From the NCBI RefSeq assembly GCF_964355755.1, contig NC_092674.1:15321001-15385000 (forward strand): DNA of 64,000 nt, given 5' to 3'. The notes under the pieces are model-generated. The model worked only from the letters and a program-made list of their open reading frames with translations, was not told where the DNA came from and did not search any database. This document shows positions 28,001 through 43,000 of the stretch, piece by piece. Both the position numbers and the translations under genes were made by a program. Source of the stretch: Antedon mediterranea (lineage: Eukaryota > Echinodermata > Crinoidea > Comatulida > Antedonidae). Each line of letters begins with the position of its first letter. Position 1 is the first letter of the stretch.

Positions 28001-31000
28001 GGTGTCCAGCAGGAGATGGTGTCCAGCAGGGGATAGTGTCCAGCAGGGGATAGTGTCCAGCAGGGGATAGTGTCCAGCAGGGGATAGTGTCCAGCAGGGG
28101 ATAGTGTCCAGCAGGGGATAGTGTCCAGCAGGGGATGGTGTCCAGCAGGGGATGGTGTCCAGCAGGGGATGGTGTCCAGCAGGGGATAGTGTCCAGCAGG
28201 GGATAGTTTCATTTTGTAGTTTAAGTTCTATCTATTTATTTATCTATTTATTTATTATATATATTCTATTATTTGTTAGCCGAAAATGTTTTAATGTACA
28301 TGTTTTTTATATGTTCAGAAATGACAAGAAATTTACTTGACTAGAATAAAAAAATTGTAAAAAGTGTTTTACGTCATGCTCACTTAAGATGTGCAGTAAG
28401 TCAGCAGAGTGAACCTGACATATCTCTATCTTAACAAGTTCTGTCTTGCAACACAATACACCCTCCTCTCCCACCCCACAACCACATTTTCTTGTGTTAA
28501 AGCAGGCTTGTATGGTTGTTCTTGTACAGTAGATCTTTCTTATTTGATATCTCTATCCTTCAATTGCTGTTTAGCTTTTTTGATTTTTCTATAACCTTTG
28601 CAATTGATGTGTTGTCTTGTAGTAACATCACATGTCCAATCTTCTACATTTAATGCATCTTCTACATTTAATGCATCTGCTACATTGAGGTTCCATTGTT
28701 CTTGTTAGTTTGTACATTCTTATGTTACTTACTTATGTTTAATATTTATCATTGCTCAGCATTTTCTTTTGAAATGTAATAATAACAATCCTAACCAGTA
28801 ATATATTTTCCTTCTACAGTACTAGTAAGGTAATACTATTGTTAGATTTTTCCTGTATCTTATATATTAAAATATCACACACAGTAAATGCTTTTGTTCT
28901 TCAGCAGAATTCCAAAAGACAGCAAAGCTGTAATATTGGCACATATCCAAGTATATGGGCTTAAACCCAGTTTGTACTCAACTTGTCGGTCTGGTGTAAA
29001 TATAATCATTTCCTTGTGATCTACTATATCACAGGCATCAAATCCAATATTAAAATGATTAGTGTGTAGAGGGCATTTATTTGTTATTGCTATATTTTTC
29101 TTTTACTTAACCTGTTTGTTTTCCTATTTTTACTGCCTTTTGTTTACAATAAAGCATCAAAACAAGGACTCATGGAGACTCGTAATTCAGTGAATGAATT
29201 TCCCAAAACTGATGTTATACGATGTTCTCACAAACTAAACCTTCTAGCTGAATGATTTAGCTTTAGTAAATCAGGTGATCACAACACAACCCTTCAACAT
29301 GAGCAGCATACTATATAATTAATGGCATGTTATGATTATTAAAAAACAAAACTCCACCTAGTTAGGCTGAGATCACTACTGGTAAAAAGACAACACTGGC
29401 CACATTTGCAAAGTCGAAAACAACACATGTATACAAACCAAACGGGGAGGTGCAGCAACCACTTTGAGACATTAGGCACTACCAAGACGACAGGAAAAAA
29501 GCCACGCCAGAGAGGGCGCAATATTTGTACTAGTTCCCGGTAAAAAGGGAAATGTTCGTGATGGGGTTTGCGATAACATAGGCGGCTAGTTTTCATTGGT
29601 TCAAAGGTAGGAACCATTTAGTGATGGGCTTAGCATCCAGTATAGCTAAAATCCCTGCTAAAATTGTGACAGTTTTACCTCGGACGGCCCAAGGACTTAA
29701 ACTACTAATTCACCCCTTCATTTCCAACGCCTGTGCTACCAAATCCTCGGAAATATATCCCATAAATGCTGCAGCTCCTCATATTTTTCCAAACTTGTGC
29801 AACCATGCCCACGAAAATGCGGCACCTCCCTGTATGAAAATATTTAAAAGTGGCCCGCACCGGGAATCAAAGTAAATACATGTTTTGATTCCACAGTGAT
29901 TGAGTATGTGTTTAAACAGGTAAATAAAATATGAATCCCTCATACTATTACTAGAATGCATTGTTTACTATTACTAGAATGCATTGTTTACTATTACTAG
30001 AATGCATTGTTTACTATTACTAGAATGCATCGTTTTCTGATGTCGAGAGATCTGATCTGCACACGTTTGTAACTTGTGTAGTGGGCGCACACTTAACTAG
30101 GATTATACCACCGTTATGGGTTAACACGTTCACTGCCACGGCGTATTTATACGTCAAAAATTGCGTGTCGCTACTTGCCAAGACGTAATACTACGTCAAA
30201 ATCGTAGCACTTTTGTATTGTATGTAGAATCGCTGGCAGTGGTGATTGGAACAGGAATTATCGCATGGCAGTTTATGAATGATGTACGTAAACGATAATC
30301 TAAAAATAAATGTCATATGTTTGTTTGTGTTTATTCCCTCATGCATTGAATATGGTTGATACGATGGCGCCCTCACACTCAATATAATCATCTCAAACAT
30401 GTCATAAATTGCGCTAATAGTAAATAAAAATAATAAAGGATGAAATGATTCAGTGTGGTTTACTGTTTTTATCTCTCGATGATAGGTTTGACCGATTTTA
30501 GCGCGGAAAATCCTCGACGTATATTTACGTTCCTGGCAAAGTCAATAAAATTGTTGGACCATTGCCAGTGACGTATTTATACGTCTCAACGGTTTTTCCC
30601 GCCATCGTATTTTGAATGACATCATGATAGTCTGTGACCAGATGTTACACTTTCAAACTGTAATTTAATATGTAAACGGGACTTGGCACTGGGACAGAAA
30701 TTACGGAAAATGCCTTGGCAGTCAATGTGTTAATAACTGTGGGCTTATCTTAAAATACAAAATAACTTACCCAATGGAGCACCAGGTATCTGCGTTTGCT
30801 TCTGATTTGTCGATAGAATGCCGATAAGACACAAACGCATCATGGACTTTACCAACACTTGAGAAACAACGTCCTAGAAGATACCAGGATTGGCCACTGT
30901 TTGAATCAGCTTCAAGAGACTTCTGCAGAAGTTCGATGGCTTGGCTTTCTCTAAGAGCTTTCTCTCCAAGTTCTTCACATGTGTGGTGCATCCATCCTAA

Positions 31001-34000
31001 TTGGAGATTAACAGACACACAAATTTAATCTATTATTTTCAATTAAATGTTCGGTTGTAATGACATTAAGAATTCAATCGTGAGGATTATACTAAATAAT
31101 AATTACAAATAATCGCATTGTTTAGAAATAATAATTACAAATAATCGCATTGTTTAGAAACATTATGGTAAATGGCTAAAAAAATGACTGTTCTTTGAAA
31201 CACAGTATTTTGAATAACACCCTGCTTGTCATTATGAAAACTTACCTAATTGTCGTAGGGCATTAGCACGAACAATATCAGAAACTGAATCACTCTTGCT
31301 TATATCTTCATAGGCTTGTTTTGCTGCCTTATATTTACCCTGATTAGAACAAATAAAAACACAATAAATAATTACAATTGAAATTCAGTTTTGGTGTTCT
31401 TGTTTTGGAAGGCTAGGCTATAAAAACCACATTTGTACACAAAGACAATGCTTTGGCCACTCAAAAAGGAAATGCCTTTTCCTTAGATTTAATCTACAAA
31501 CGTGAAGTAAGCAAAATTAAGCCTTAATGTTTACCCTGTACTTGCTTCCTGCATTGCTTTATCAGGTGAAAACTATTCAATCCACATTGAATTACAAGGA
31601 AAACATGTGTTTGTGTATTAATTAGAGAACTCTTTTAAAGACTAAATATATTTTACAGAAACCAAGACAGGAAAGTCCATCTATTCCTGAAAGTATAACT
31701 GTTGGGTTACCATTTCTATTGATACAGTATTGATAGAATTAGCAGAACTTTAAGGGAAACCAGACAAAATAAACTTATATATAAAAAAACTGTAACATAT
31801 TCTACAAGTCTATCACAACCTGTTGAAAAGTGGTAACGATATTTGTACCTTCATTTTGTTGTTGTTGTAAATTTATAGTTATTACTTTTTAAAAACGATA
31901 ATACATATATCTTACCTGAATTTCATGTAGATGTGCAATATGAAATTTTACTAAAAATAAACCAAAATAAAGTTATATTAAACAATTGATGAAGATTACA
32001 TTCAATAACAAAAACATGGAAATGCAAGTTTGATTAAAAACATCCTTTTAGATAAAATTAACAAGTACTTCAGTGCTGAAGTATAATAAATTACTGCTTT
32101 CTTTGTCCTTTTTTAGCACACTATTAGAGGATGTGTTGAAATTTATCATTTAACAAACAATGATCCAAGTTCATTGGGTCATAATATTGGATTATTTTAA
32201 GTGTTTATAGTTCATATTCAGTTTAAGTAAATAGGAATAATCTACCATTATAACAGATGTGAACAAGGATAAATCACTTATCAATTCATCATGACCTTAT
32301 TTTAATTAGTAAATGTATTTTTTATTAAAATTTATACAAAATCACATCAAAATGAAATTGAGTGTGTTGGACATTGGGCTACTGATCGTGAGTTTGAATC
32401 AAATTCTCGTCGCATTGCTTGTATCCTTGAATAAGACATTTCACTTGCGTTTGTCTCTCTCAACCCATGTGTACAAATGGGTACCTGTTACGGTCAAGAC
32501 ACAACTTTGCGCCAATCCAAAAATGACCAAGGAATAATACAGTATGTACAGCATTATGTACTTTATAAATCTAGAATATTATTATATAATTATATATCAT
32601 TAGTCAAGCTGTTAATATACAAGTTAGTGTCAATCGATTTTCACTTACTTTCAGCTTTTTTAAGGGTACAAGGACTAGAGTCCAAAAGAGCGAGTTGAAA
32701 GTGTTTTAAACTGGCTTCATAATCTGAATTCACTTTAAAGATGAGACCAAGTCTTAGCTGTACCTCATTAGCACGGCTAAACCCACGGTCAATGTACAGA
32801 ACCTGTTGAAAAGCTCGCACAGCCCTGTCACAACAAAAAAATATAATAATATAGGTCATAAAATAACAAACCAATAAAAGGTTTGAAAGCAAATTTAACA
32901 AGCAATATCATCATTGATAGCACTGCAACATATCCTGCACAAACGTATAATCATCAAAATATTAAAAAGAACACAATACATACCACGCACGTAAATAAAC
33001 TATACAATTCCTAGTAATTTGCTGTTTTTTTTTATTTCATGAAATGTATGTAATTCCACTGCCCACAACATTGATGGGAAAATCCCTATCAATCATCAAT
33101 GTTCTAGCTTACTATGACCTTTGGTAATAAGGCCTAGACTATGACCTTAATTACAACTTCCATCCATAGCTTCAAATAATTTGTTATGCTACAATGCACG
33201 TAACCAATAATCTCATAAATTGTTCAGAGGATGGACTCATCCATTTTAGATCAAGGTAATTTTTAACATTTATGTTAAATATGATTGACAAATATAATAA
33301 CTGTATACTGTATAATATAATAAAGTTACTGAATTTGTCAAAATGTATTAAAATGTTTATACAATTTTTCCATACTTTCTTAATTATTAAAAATGGAATA
33401 TGTTATTAGTGAACTACATGTAATCCTATTTTACTGTATATTCTTTACAACTGTTTTATTTAGTAGCTTTAAGCTTATGGCAGTTTATATTGTTAAAAAA
33501 TACACTATACTATATACAGGTCTTCTTAAATGTTTATCCGTAGAAGTAAGCAAAGTTAAAACTATAAAATAAAATCAAGGATGATTTACAATCTTAATCA
33601 GTGGTATATTATATAGACTTTAATGGTCCAATGGCAATACAAATTACAGAATAGGATTAGTATTTAAAAGCAGACTTCCTAATGTATGAAATATTTTTCT
33701 GTTTCCAATTGGCCTCTATATGACTTTAAAAAAGTATGCCGTAGTTCAGTTTGCCAGACATAATGTATTGCTGATACAGACCTACATTCTAATGACCACT
33801 AGCATTTGAAATTTGCCATACTAAAAAAATACTATACAGTAGTAGTAGAATACTAACAAGTGTAATATAAACCGTTACAGTATGTATGTACATCACAGTC
33901 TGTCACACCTTGATATGTAAATTAGGCTATACATTTAGTTGTTATTATAGTCAATACATTGACAGTATCTTGTAGTTTGTAGTGTATAGTGAGCCCTTAT

Positions 34001-37000
34001 ATCAGGTATTTATGTTACATAAATTGTATTTATTAGTTACTGTGGTTAGTTGTGATTTATTACATATCATATCATGATTGCAGGACCATGTTATTGCCAA
34101 TTTATGTATATTAGGCCTTAGTAAACGTTAAGCCTGGTTTCCATAAAATCGCTACACCGTCGGTCGCTACAGCGTCTCCATTAAAATCGATACACACGTA
34201 GATGTCCCCGACGCGATCGGGAAGACTCCCCGATTCATCGCAGTCAAATCGGCAAAGTTCAACCATGTTCAACTTTGCCGATTTTGTCGGCGATGAATCG
34301 TATACGCGTACCAAAGAATATTTAGCGCTCGCGTACTAGATCCCCGATAAATTCTAACGTTTCCATAGTATCGCTATGCTCTGTTGTGTAGCGATTTTAT
34401 GGAAACCAGGCTTTAGAGACATGGTTTCATTGCGCCGTGCAAATTGTTTGTTTGTATTTTTAGTTTACTGGATGGATGTAGAGATTGAGTGAGTACAGCT
34501 CAAGAAATTAAATGAAAGTCTATTATTTACCCAGGTGTATAAATGGGAACCAAGTTAGATCAAGACACAACTTTGCGCCGATTACTAGCTGCATTATGGG
34601 AGTACAGTATGTTTCCATATATGTTTGATCCAAAAAAATAATGGGGTAATATTGTTCAGTGCTTAATTTAAAGGTTTTACATTAGGTGCTATATAAATCC
34701 AGGATATTATATTATTATTTTTCTGTTTTAATTGCAGGAGTTCCATGCAGAGCATAAACAAAAATATTAATATCACAAAAACCGATACTTATAATTACAC
34801 AAATGTTGAGACAACAATAATGTGAATTTGTTTTTCAGATGATAAACGGTGACTACGGTACGCTGGTACTATCCCTTGAAGACATGCAACGTATCTCTGC
34901 ATTGCAATGTAAATATAGCAACAGAGGAAATAAGAAATCTGACTACTTCCACACTTTTACACAACAACATCCTATAATTAGCAGCTAAATTAATCTAAAA
35001 ATCAAGAATAACTATTCACTGCAGCATAAAAATGTAAAAATGTACAAGTAATAATTATTAGCTATTTTTAATAATCAATTATTATATTATAGGATGCAAA
35101 AATCATTATTTGGCAGTACACTTAAACTACTTAGTAAATAAGCCATCAATTGGTTTTGGGACATTTTTATGTCACAAATTATTTATTATTTTTTATTTTT
35201 GTATAATTCAATCACTTGATCTTGAAAATGGTTCCATAATGGTTCCGAAACGTCGATCTTCTTGTTTTTTGTCATTAAATTTTATTGTAAAGTTATATAG
35301 TATTAGCGTCTATTAATTTACAAATTATAAAGCTAAAAAATGCTGATTAGTAACATTCCCTATTTGTTTAACTGCTGTGAGTAGTACTAGTAGACTTACA
35401 AATGAACTACGGCATTTTTACCATTTTCACATCTTAATTGTGGCGTTTAGTATGCAACTGTGTTCAGTTCAATGGCTATTAAAAATATATATTTTATCTA
35501 AAATGAATCAATAGTAACTTTTAAAAAGCTAATGCATTATATATAATAGCTCCTTAGACTGGAAAATGTCACTTTCAGTTTGTCTGGTATACTAATACTA
35601 ATAGTAATATAAGATTATTATATTGAACAGAATGTCAAATTATTTGTCCATAATTCTGCTATATAAAGGTAAAACATGCCTTACTTAAGACCACTATTGT
35701 TTTTATTATGGCGATTATAATTAAGATGACCTTAAATGAAGGACAGAGTAAATGAAAACCTTTTGTCACACATGTAAAAATAACAATGGTAATTTTTACA
35801 TGCATTGTTCTACAATCAATACATTTGAATAGTAAAGATAATACTAGAAATCATCCTATTGTGATATAAAGACTTTCCATTAATTTAAAAGTAATGCATT
35901 TTATCTTTAGAAAGTAAAAACTACAAAAAATAAGGTAAAAAACAAAACAGATTTAGGTTAAAATATTAATAATACTAGGTTGTTGTGAGAGGAAGAGGCG
36001 TATTAGGAGAATCATCTAGCTTAATTTTCATCTGTAACCCAATAAGAATCTTCTGAATTCTTAATAATAATAATATATATAATAACTCTTTAAAGATTCC
36101 ACACACGCCACTATTATTAGCACTGCAGCTACATCACTGGTTATACTGATAGTATTCCATTCAGCAGTGGTCAGATACCAACCAATTTAAAATGTGAACA
36201 AATAAAATTAAAAAACACAACACAAAAAATGTATTCATCCTGATTTTTTATATTGAACTTTAAAGGCTAAGAACACTAATTTATATTCAGTGAATCTATT
36301 TAATATGCTCTAGCCCAGTGCACAAATTAAAAACCTATTTTTAACAACAAAGAAATACCATACAAACTCACTTTGTAAAGCATTTTACAATAACATGACC
36401 TAAAGCAAATAAAAATGGCTACCATGGTGCATGACTGTGAACTGAACATACACCAGCAAGGAGAACAAAGATCAGTCAGTTTACATGTTCTTGTTTGTTT
36501 TATTCCATCAACACACTAAATAAAAATATAGTTTATGCTCAAAATAGATTTTAAATTCCATGAAATAGACAAATCATAAAAAAGATAACACCTGAGAAAT
36601 ATTTTATTTAATATGAGCAATTATTTTGTTTTACAAACAACTATCACAAATTATCAAAATAGTTTTATTGAAATTTCTACAAATGTAATGGTGAAAATGT
36701 TGTCACACTGAATAGTATATGTCTACAAACCGACAGTGATCATGTTGACAAGCAGATTCTACAATTAATTTAAACATTTCCAATGTGGTGTTGAATTTAT
36801 TAAGTGAAAAAATATGTTAATTGGGCAAAAAAGGAAAAATATATTATTATAAAACCAATTTTCGAGCCGCCTACAGTACGTTACAAAAAAAAACACCCAA
36901 AAATTAGATTAACAAGTGTACAGAAATAATTTGATTGCATCTTGAAGTTGAGAATTTATGTAGTTGATTTTGTTAATGTTTTAAAGAGTTGGTAGCATGA

Positions 37001-40000
37001 ATAAATGTCAATGACCTATTGTTAAATATATATTATTATTAAGAAAAAAAGAAAACGCCCTCCCTTCCCTGAAATATATTCAGAGGTTGATGCATAACAA
37101 GTACATTTTTTTGTTGGGCCTTTAGGTAAAATAAAATAATTTGTAATAGGCCTATACTGTACATTATCACATATCAATCATTAAGCATCACTCTGTTTTC
37201 AGTTATTACTTAACTATTTGATCATCTGTACTAAATAGTATTACTATATTATTTATTAATAAAATAATTATCATGCCCATTCATTTCAAATGAAGTGCCT
37301 CTATTTAAAAAAAAAAACAAATGCTCATAAAACTTATTAACTATTAGTATTATAAATGCTATAAATAGGGATTAGGCCAAGTTGAGCCGCCGACAAGTTG
37401 AGCCGCCGCCAGAAAAACGTTATTTTCTATGGAACGCCAAATGCTAACTTTCGCCGGTGCTCTTTCAATTTATGTTAGGGATAACCATATTATAATTAAA
37501 GATTCAATTCAATAAAATATGATATTAAAAGATTAGTAAATAAAAAATAATATTTATTTAACCTCATTCGAAAAATGTTAATACTCTATTAATTAGTACG
37601 TTGTAGGCCTACACGCGAGAAAAATTATGAGTGCACTGAATTTTTTCCTCGAAAGATTAAAAACAATTAAATTATTAAATATTACTACTTTCCTTTGCTG
37701 TGTTAATTGTGATAGGCCTATGTAATTATATATAATTTATTTTCATGACACAATAAACCAAGACCAAATGAACTTATGTACTAGGACACCATCCTAATCA
37801 CTACGCGAAATGTCGTAAAAGACGCATGCACTGGGCGTTTCATAGAAATCACCGGCGGCTCAACTTGTCGGCGGCCCAACCGGTCATATCCCATAAATAG
37901 AAGGTTTAAAAATATGATCAGTGGCTAGGCTGTAACTATTGGGTGGGAAAAATGTTCAGTGGTTACTTCCTATGCATTGCAATAATGGCCGACTAAACGT
38001 AGCCATTCTAGTGTGAAATAAATGCGCAACTGTCTCAATTTGCAAGACCTACTGGTGTACACTCTGCTGGGAATGTAAAATATGCGAAAAAAGCCACAAA
38101 ACCACATTATTACATTGTGCTTTGGCTTTGATTCAAGATATAAACTCACGCCCACTAAAGACAGCTGAGCGACTACTACAGGCAGATTCCTGTTCTATAT
38201 ACAACAACCTATTGCCAAGTCTGCCAGCCAGCAGTCAGTCAATGAAAAGCTTTAATAATTATTACAATATCCAATTACCTGTATGATAAGACCTGATCCT
38301 AATAACAAGGAAAACAAACAGGCAGGAAAAATATATCCGGCAAAAAAAAACAATAGAAAAGCAATGGAAGAATCCAGATGTACTTCTAAAACCAGGTATT
38401 CCCAAAAGAAAATAAAAATAATTGAATGAGTGGCATATCCCTTGCTAGGATCAGGTAGTTGGACCTGCCTCACTAGTCACAGCAAAAACGATCCACTCAA
38501 CAGAAAAGCAAAGGGAAAGCTTAAAGCCCCATGCTGCTAACAAGGCTAGCCTGCATGCATAATTAATCATATAGCAAGGATTACTTTAGAACAGTCCATT
38601 GTATAAATAGGGGTGCTTAAAGGTCAATTTAATCATAATACAGTAGTAAACATTACAACACAATGGAGGTAAAACAATGTTAATTAAGTCTTAAAACTTT
38701 CTATTCAATCAAATAAAAAATCAACAATAAATGTATTAAATAATCTTTAAAATGGCAGTTAAACTTGTTTACAAGCATCCTATTCGTTTGGAGTTAATTG
38801 CTCATTGTTAAAATTATGCACACTGTAAGATTAAAATTTAATTACTTGTAATAAATATTACTGTCAAATATTGTAGTAAGGTCAAAACAATTTAAAGGAG
38901 CTTCCACTCCAGTTTTATAAAATATAAAATGGTACTGTATGCTTAATTATTTTTTGACATTATGTGGCTGTACAATAATTATCTGGTCTAAAATAATGGC
39001 ATGCCCCATCTTCATGATTAGATGAGAGTCCAACATATTAATTTGTTGCATTCGTTTTTTGTGTGTAAAGGTCTTTAGTATTGCCGCTTAGCTAATTTTT
39101 TGTAAATAAAACCAGTGACCATGTCTGTGAACATTCACAAATGAAGCATTATGTCTAAAATTCAGTAGAAACTGGGAGAGGATGGAGAGAAGGGTGGGGG
39201 ATGGGAGTATACTTAGGGGATGGCATTGTCAAAATATACATTATTCACAAATGAAGCATTATATCTGAAATTTAGTAGAAAGTAGGAGATGTGATTATCA
39301 AAATATGCTAATTATTTTTAGATTTTTAGAACATAACCAGTGTACAACATTCATAATTATTTATATAAGCAATTTGATTAGTAATGAAGCTGCCATGCTT
39401 GATAAAGTCTAGGCAGACTAATTGAACAGTAATTTCCTATGACATCATCTTGCTCTGTGAATCAAAACCTGTGAAATATTGCATTTGAACCACACTCACA
39501 ACAACCCTCAATAGATTAGAAAAACCTATAAATACATTCAAAAGATAACTAAAAAAGCAACAAAATAAGTATGTTAACTAGATTTAATTCGTTACTATGA
39601 TGAATTATAGGTTATGCATTGATTTAAATAAAGATAATCGATTTTTAAAAGATATTCAATTGATTTTGTCAGAATCTTTAAATCTATTTAAAAGTGACAG
39701 AGTTTGTACGTTTGTCTGTCTGTCTGTTTGTTCGCTATACAAATCTTTGTTACTGCACGTAACCTTACATATTGGGCATCTAAATGACTGCATTTTTACC
39801 GGGCAAATTCGAAACTATATTTTCTGAACTAATTTAGCCTGTTATTAAATAATTGTCTGTATTAAGTGAATGTTAATAAATATATTATAAAATGGTTTAC
39901 AATTGCAAAATATTATTATCATAATTCTATTTAATGTGACATGTATAATATCTATTAAATCAAGTCTTATTTAGTCTGTATACATCCGCCCTTATGAGGG

Positions 40001-43000
40001 CGGCATCACTCTCTGTTACAAATTTCTTTTGCAAAAATCGTGGAATACTCATTCTTGTGATATATTCTTTGGTATAGAGATATACTGGCGTTAGGTGTTA
40101 TGTACTGAGAATGCTTCTCAAAACTAGTTTTGAAACCCACCCGGGGGCGGGTATAATTGCTAGTTTATAATATATGAAAGATAAACGGAAATACAATAGC
40201 CGGTATCACAATCTAATCAAAGATCCCTCCGCGTATAATGTCATAAACCACCCTTGTTACATAATAATAAAGACATTTTGAATTTTTTTTTATAAATTAT
40301 CATAAATTCTGCACACTCATGGCAATTTTTAAATGCTTAAAATTGTCTGAAACATACTCAAATTTCATCGAAAAAATAAATTGACGTTTAAAAAATTGAA
40401 AGCACACGTGCGCATGCGTTATATTATATGCGCTACGCACATATTTGTATTGTCATATGATAAAATATGACCTGAAATGTACAGTACAGTACAGTAAGAA
40501 ATTACTGCTTCGTATCTACGCGTAGGCTTTCGTAGGTAGATCGTAGGTAGAACGTAGGTCATTGTTCTCTCCTACGATGTATTGTTTGTAGCCTACGATG
40601 TATTGTTCTCTCCTACGATGTATTGTTCTCTCCTACGATGTATTGTTCTTAGCCTACGATGTATTGTTCTTAGCCTACGATGTATTGTTCGTAGCCTACG
40701 ATGTATTGTTATGAAATCTAGGCTACGCCTCGATCGTAGGGTGGTTCGTAGAAGCATGGACAATGCAAACAAACAATGTATTGTTTCCTAATTAAAATCC
40801 TACCTAAAGATAGTAGGTCAATTTTTGTAGCCGTCCTACGCATCGGTTATCCTAATTTGGACGGAAATCCGCCGACGAAACGACATCGGGCCGGTGGACC
40901 TCAGCTCACGTAGAGAGAGTCGAGGCTAGGCCTAGCCTGTTTCGGCGGTCTACACTATAAATTATTTATTCCTACCTTGTTGGGTTAGCGAATTATAAAA
41001 ACAACGACACCTAGGCTAGGACACCCAACAAAATATATGCAAAATAAATATTCCATATTAAGATTAAACAATGAACATACATAATAGGCCTTTTAAAATG
41101 ATTACGACATGTATAAAGAAAAAGGCCCGACCAGAATTTGGAGGGGAAAAAACATGTGAGCTGAGCAGTTTAGAGAGAGTAGTATTATGTTTCATGTCAT
41201 GTGACACAAAATCCAGGTACACGATCTTAATTAATTACTGTTTTATCGTCGTCAGACGGTAGCCACCCTCTCGTGTGCTCGTACTGAGTAAAAAAAAACA
41301 TGTGAGAGATTGCGGTAAGCAGAGAGTATTGCGTTTCATGCCATGTGACCAAAAAAAAACTAGGTCTGTATTAATTACGGTCTTCTGTCGGCAGTCTTTT
41401 TGAGCGACCGATTGAACGTCCTGATGCTATATTTAGAATGAATTGTTTACGACCTTTTTTTCTCGGCATCGTTTCTGGGACTGGACGTTCGTTGCGGTTC
41501 ACCTGTGTTGGATCGTGTCTCTCTCTACGTTATACATCGTGGGAAATTTATATTTTTATTCACCGTTGAGTAGGTAAACATGCACGAAGGAAAAGATTAC
41601 GATTAAAAAATATTATTTATTTTTTATAAATTTACAACTTTGTCCTCCGCCAGTTAAATTTAACATATTAATTTCACACCTTACTTCACTAAAAAAACAT
41701 CGTAGGGTTGTTTATTTAGGTTACGAACTCCCTACGAAGTTCAGAACGTAGCTCATTGAAAGTTGTTCATTGAGGTTACGAAGCCAAACAATGGAACCTA
41801 CGAAGCCAACAACGTAGCCTACATAAAGTTGCAGTATTTTCTTTCTGTACTGTATATGTACCAAATTTGGTTTAATTATAATACATGGTCGTGAAGATAT
41901 GATTACGAATGTGATTTTGTTAAATCACGCGTAGACCAAGTAATTTTTGATTGCGCACCATGAAAAGATAACCACATTGATTCCTGGCCATAAGGAATAT
42001 ACTCTGAAAAATTGACGGCAGGTAGATTAAATTGATCAAGATAATTGACGGACAAAATAGTGCTAAGGAAAGAATAAATAAAGAAGTAAAAAAATAAAGA
42101 TTCAGACATGATAATGCATTAACTTAATTATGCTAATAAGTGTTATTAGAAGGCAGATTTCTCAAGTACAATGTCTACCATAGAAAAATTTGGACAAATT
42201 ACAGACATACGGAGATGAAGGTAACTACTACGGAAATAGCTATATATACAGAAATGATTTTGTCTAAAATTATGGAATGTGTGTGGGTATATATTACATA
42301 GGCTAATTTGCCTCTTGTGACTCACAGTCAGTTATGCTCAGAATGGTAGTAAAGTCCTTATTTGACCAATACTTGTGCAATTGCAGATGTTGCGTTTACT
42401 AAGGGCCTGTTTCTGCTGAGCAGAAGTAATCGATTTTTAACCGATTATTTTTTTAATCGATTATTTTTGGGCAGCAGAAACGGCGCAAAATGAAATAACC
42501 GATTACAAAATAATCGGTTAAAAAACTCAATACATTGCATGTTTTAACCGATTATTTCTTGTTTTAACCGATTATTGCGGAGCAGTTTTGAGCTGCAACA
42601 CAAATAGCAATTATTGACCACACTTTGACCACTAGAGTATGGCAACACTCACTCACAAAGCATGCTGTTTAGATCAGCAAAATAATGATGTGGACCGACT
42701 ATGCTCAGGCTAACCATTTGCGTTTTCGCAAACTGACAACTCCAATCGCAATAAAAAAAATTATATCATTCGCAAACTTGCAAAAATAATTTTTCCTTAA
42801 AAACTCAAATTTTGTCCACTTAGACTTCAAATATTAAAGTTTTATGTAAACCAAAACGATGTTGGCGATAATAAGTGACAGCGATGTAGCGTTACTTGCC
42901 ATCAACAAAATTTTGTTCGCGTTATCTGTAAATGTACACGCGCCCGACTAAGCAAAATTTATTTTATGAATAGACATGCGCAGTAATTGTAATTACGAAC

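Noticed and set aside
27583-28212. 209-codon minus-strand open frame of Pro/Leu/Cys/Trp repeats
   Set aside because: It is the 17-bp minisatellite cycling through all three frames; not a gene.
29621-29875. Plus-strand 84-codon frame in a GC-richer patch
   Set aside because: No recognisable motif, no splice partners and an equally open opposite strand; evidence is insufficient.
32352-32450. Functional tRNA gene
   Set aside because: Only a B-box-like word is present; the A box and cloverleaf cannot be completed and a SINE body follows.
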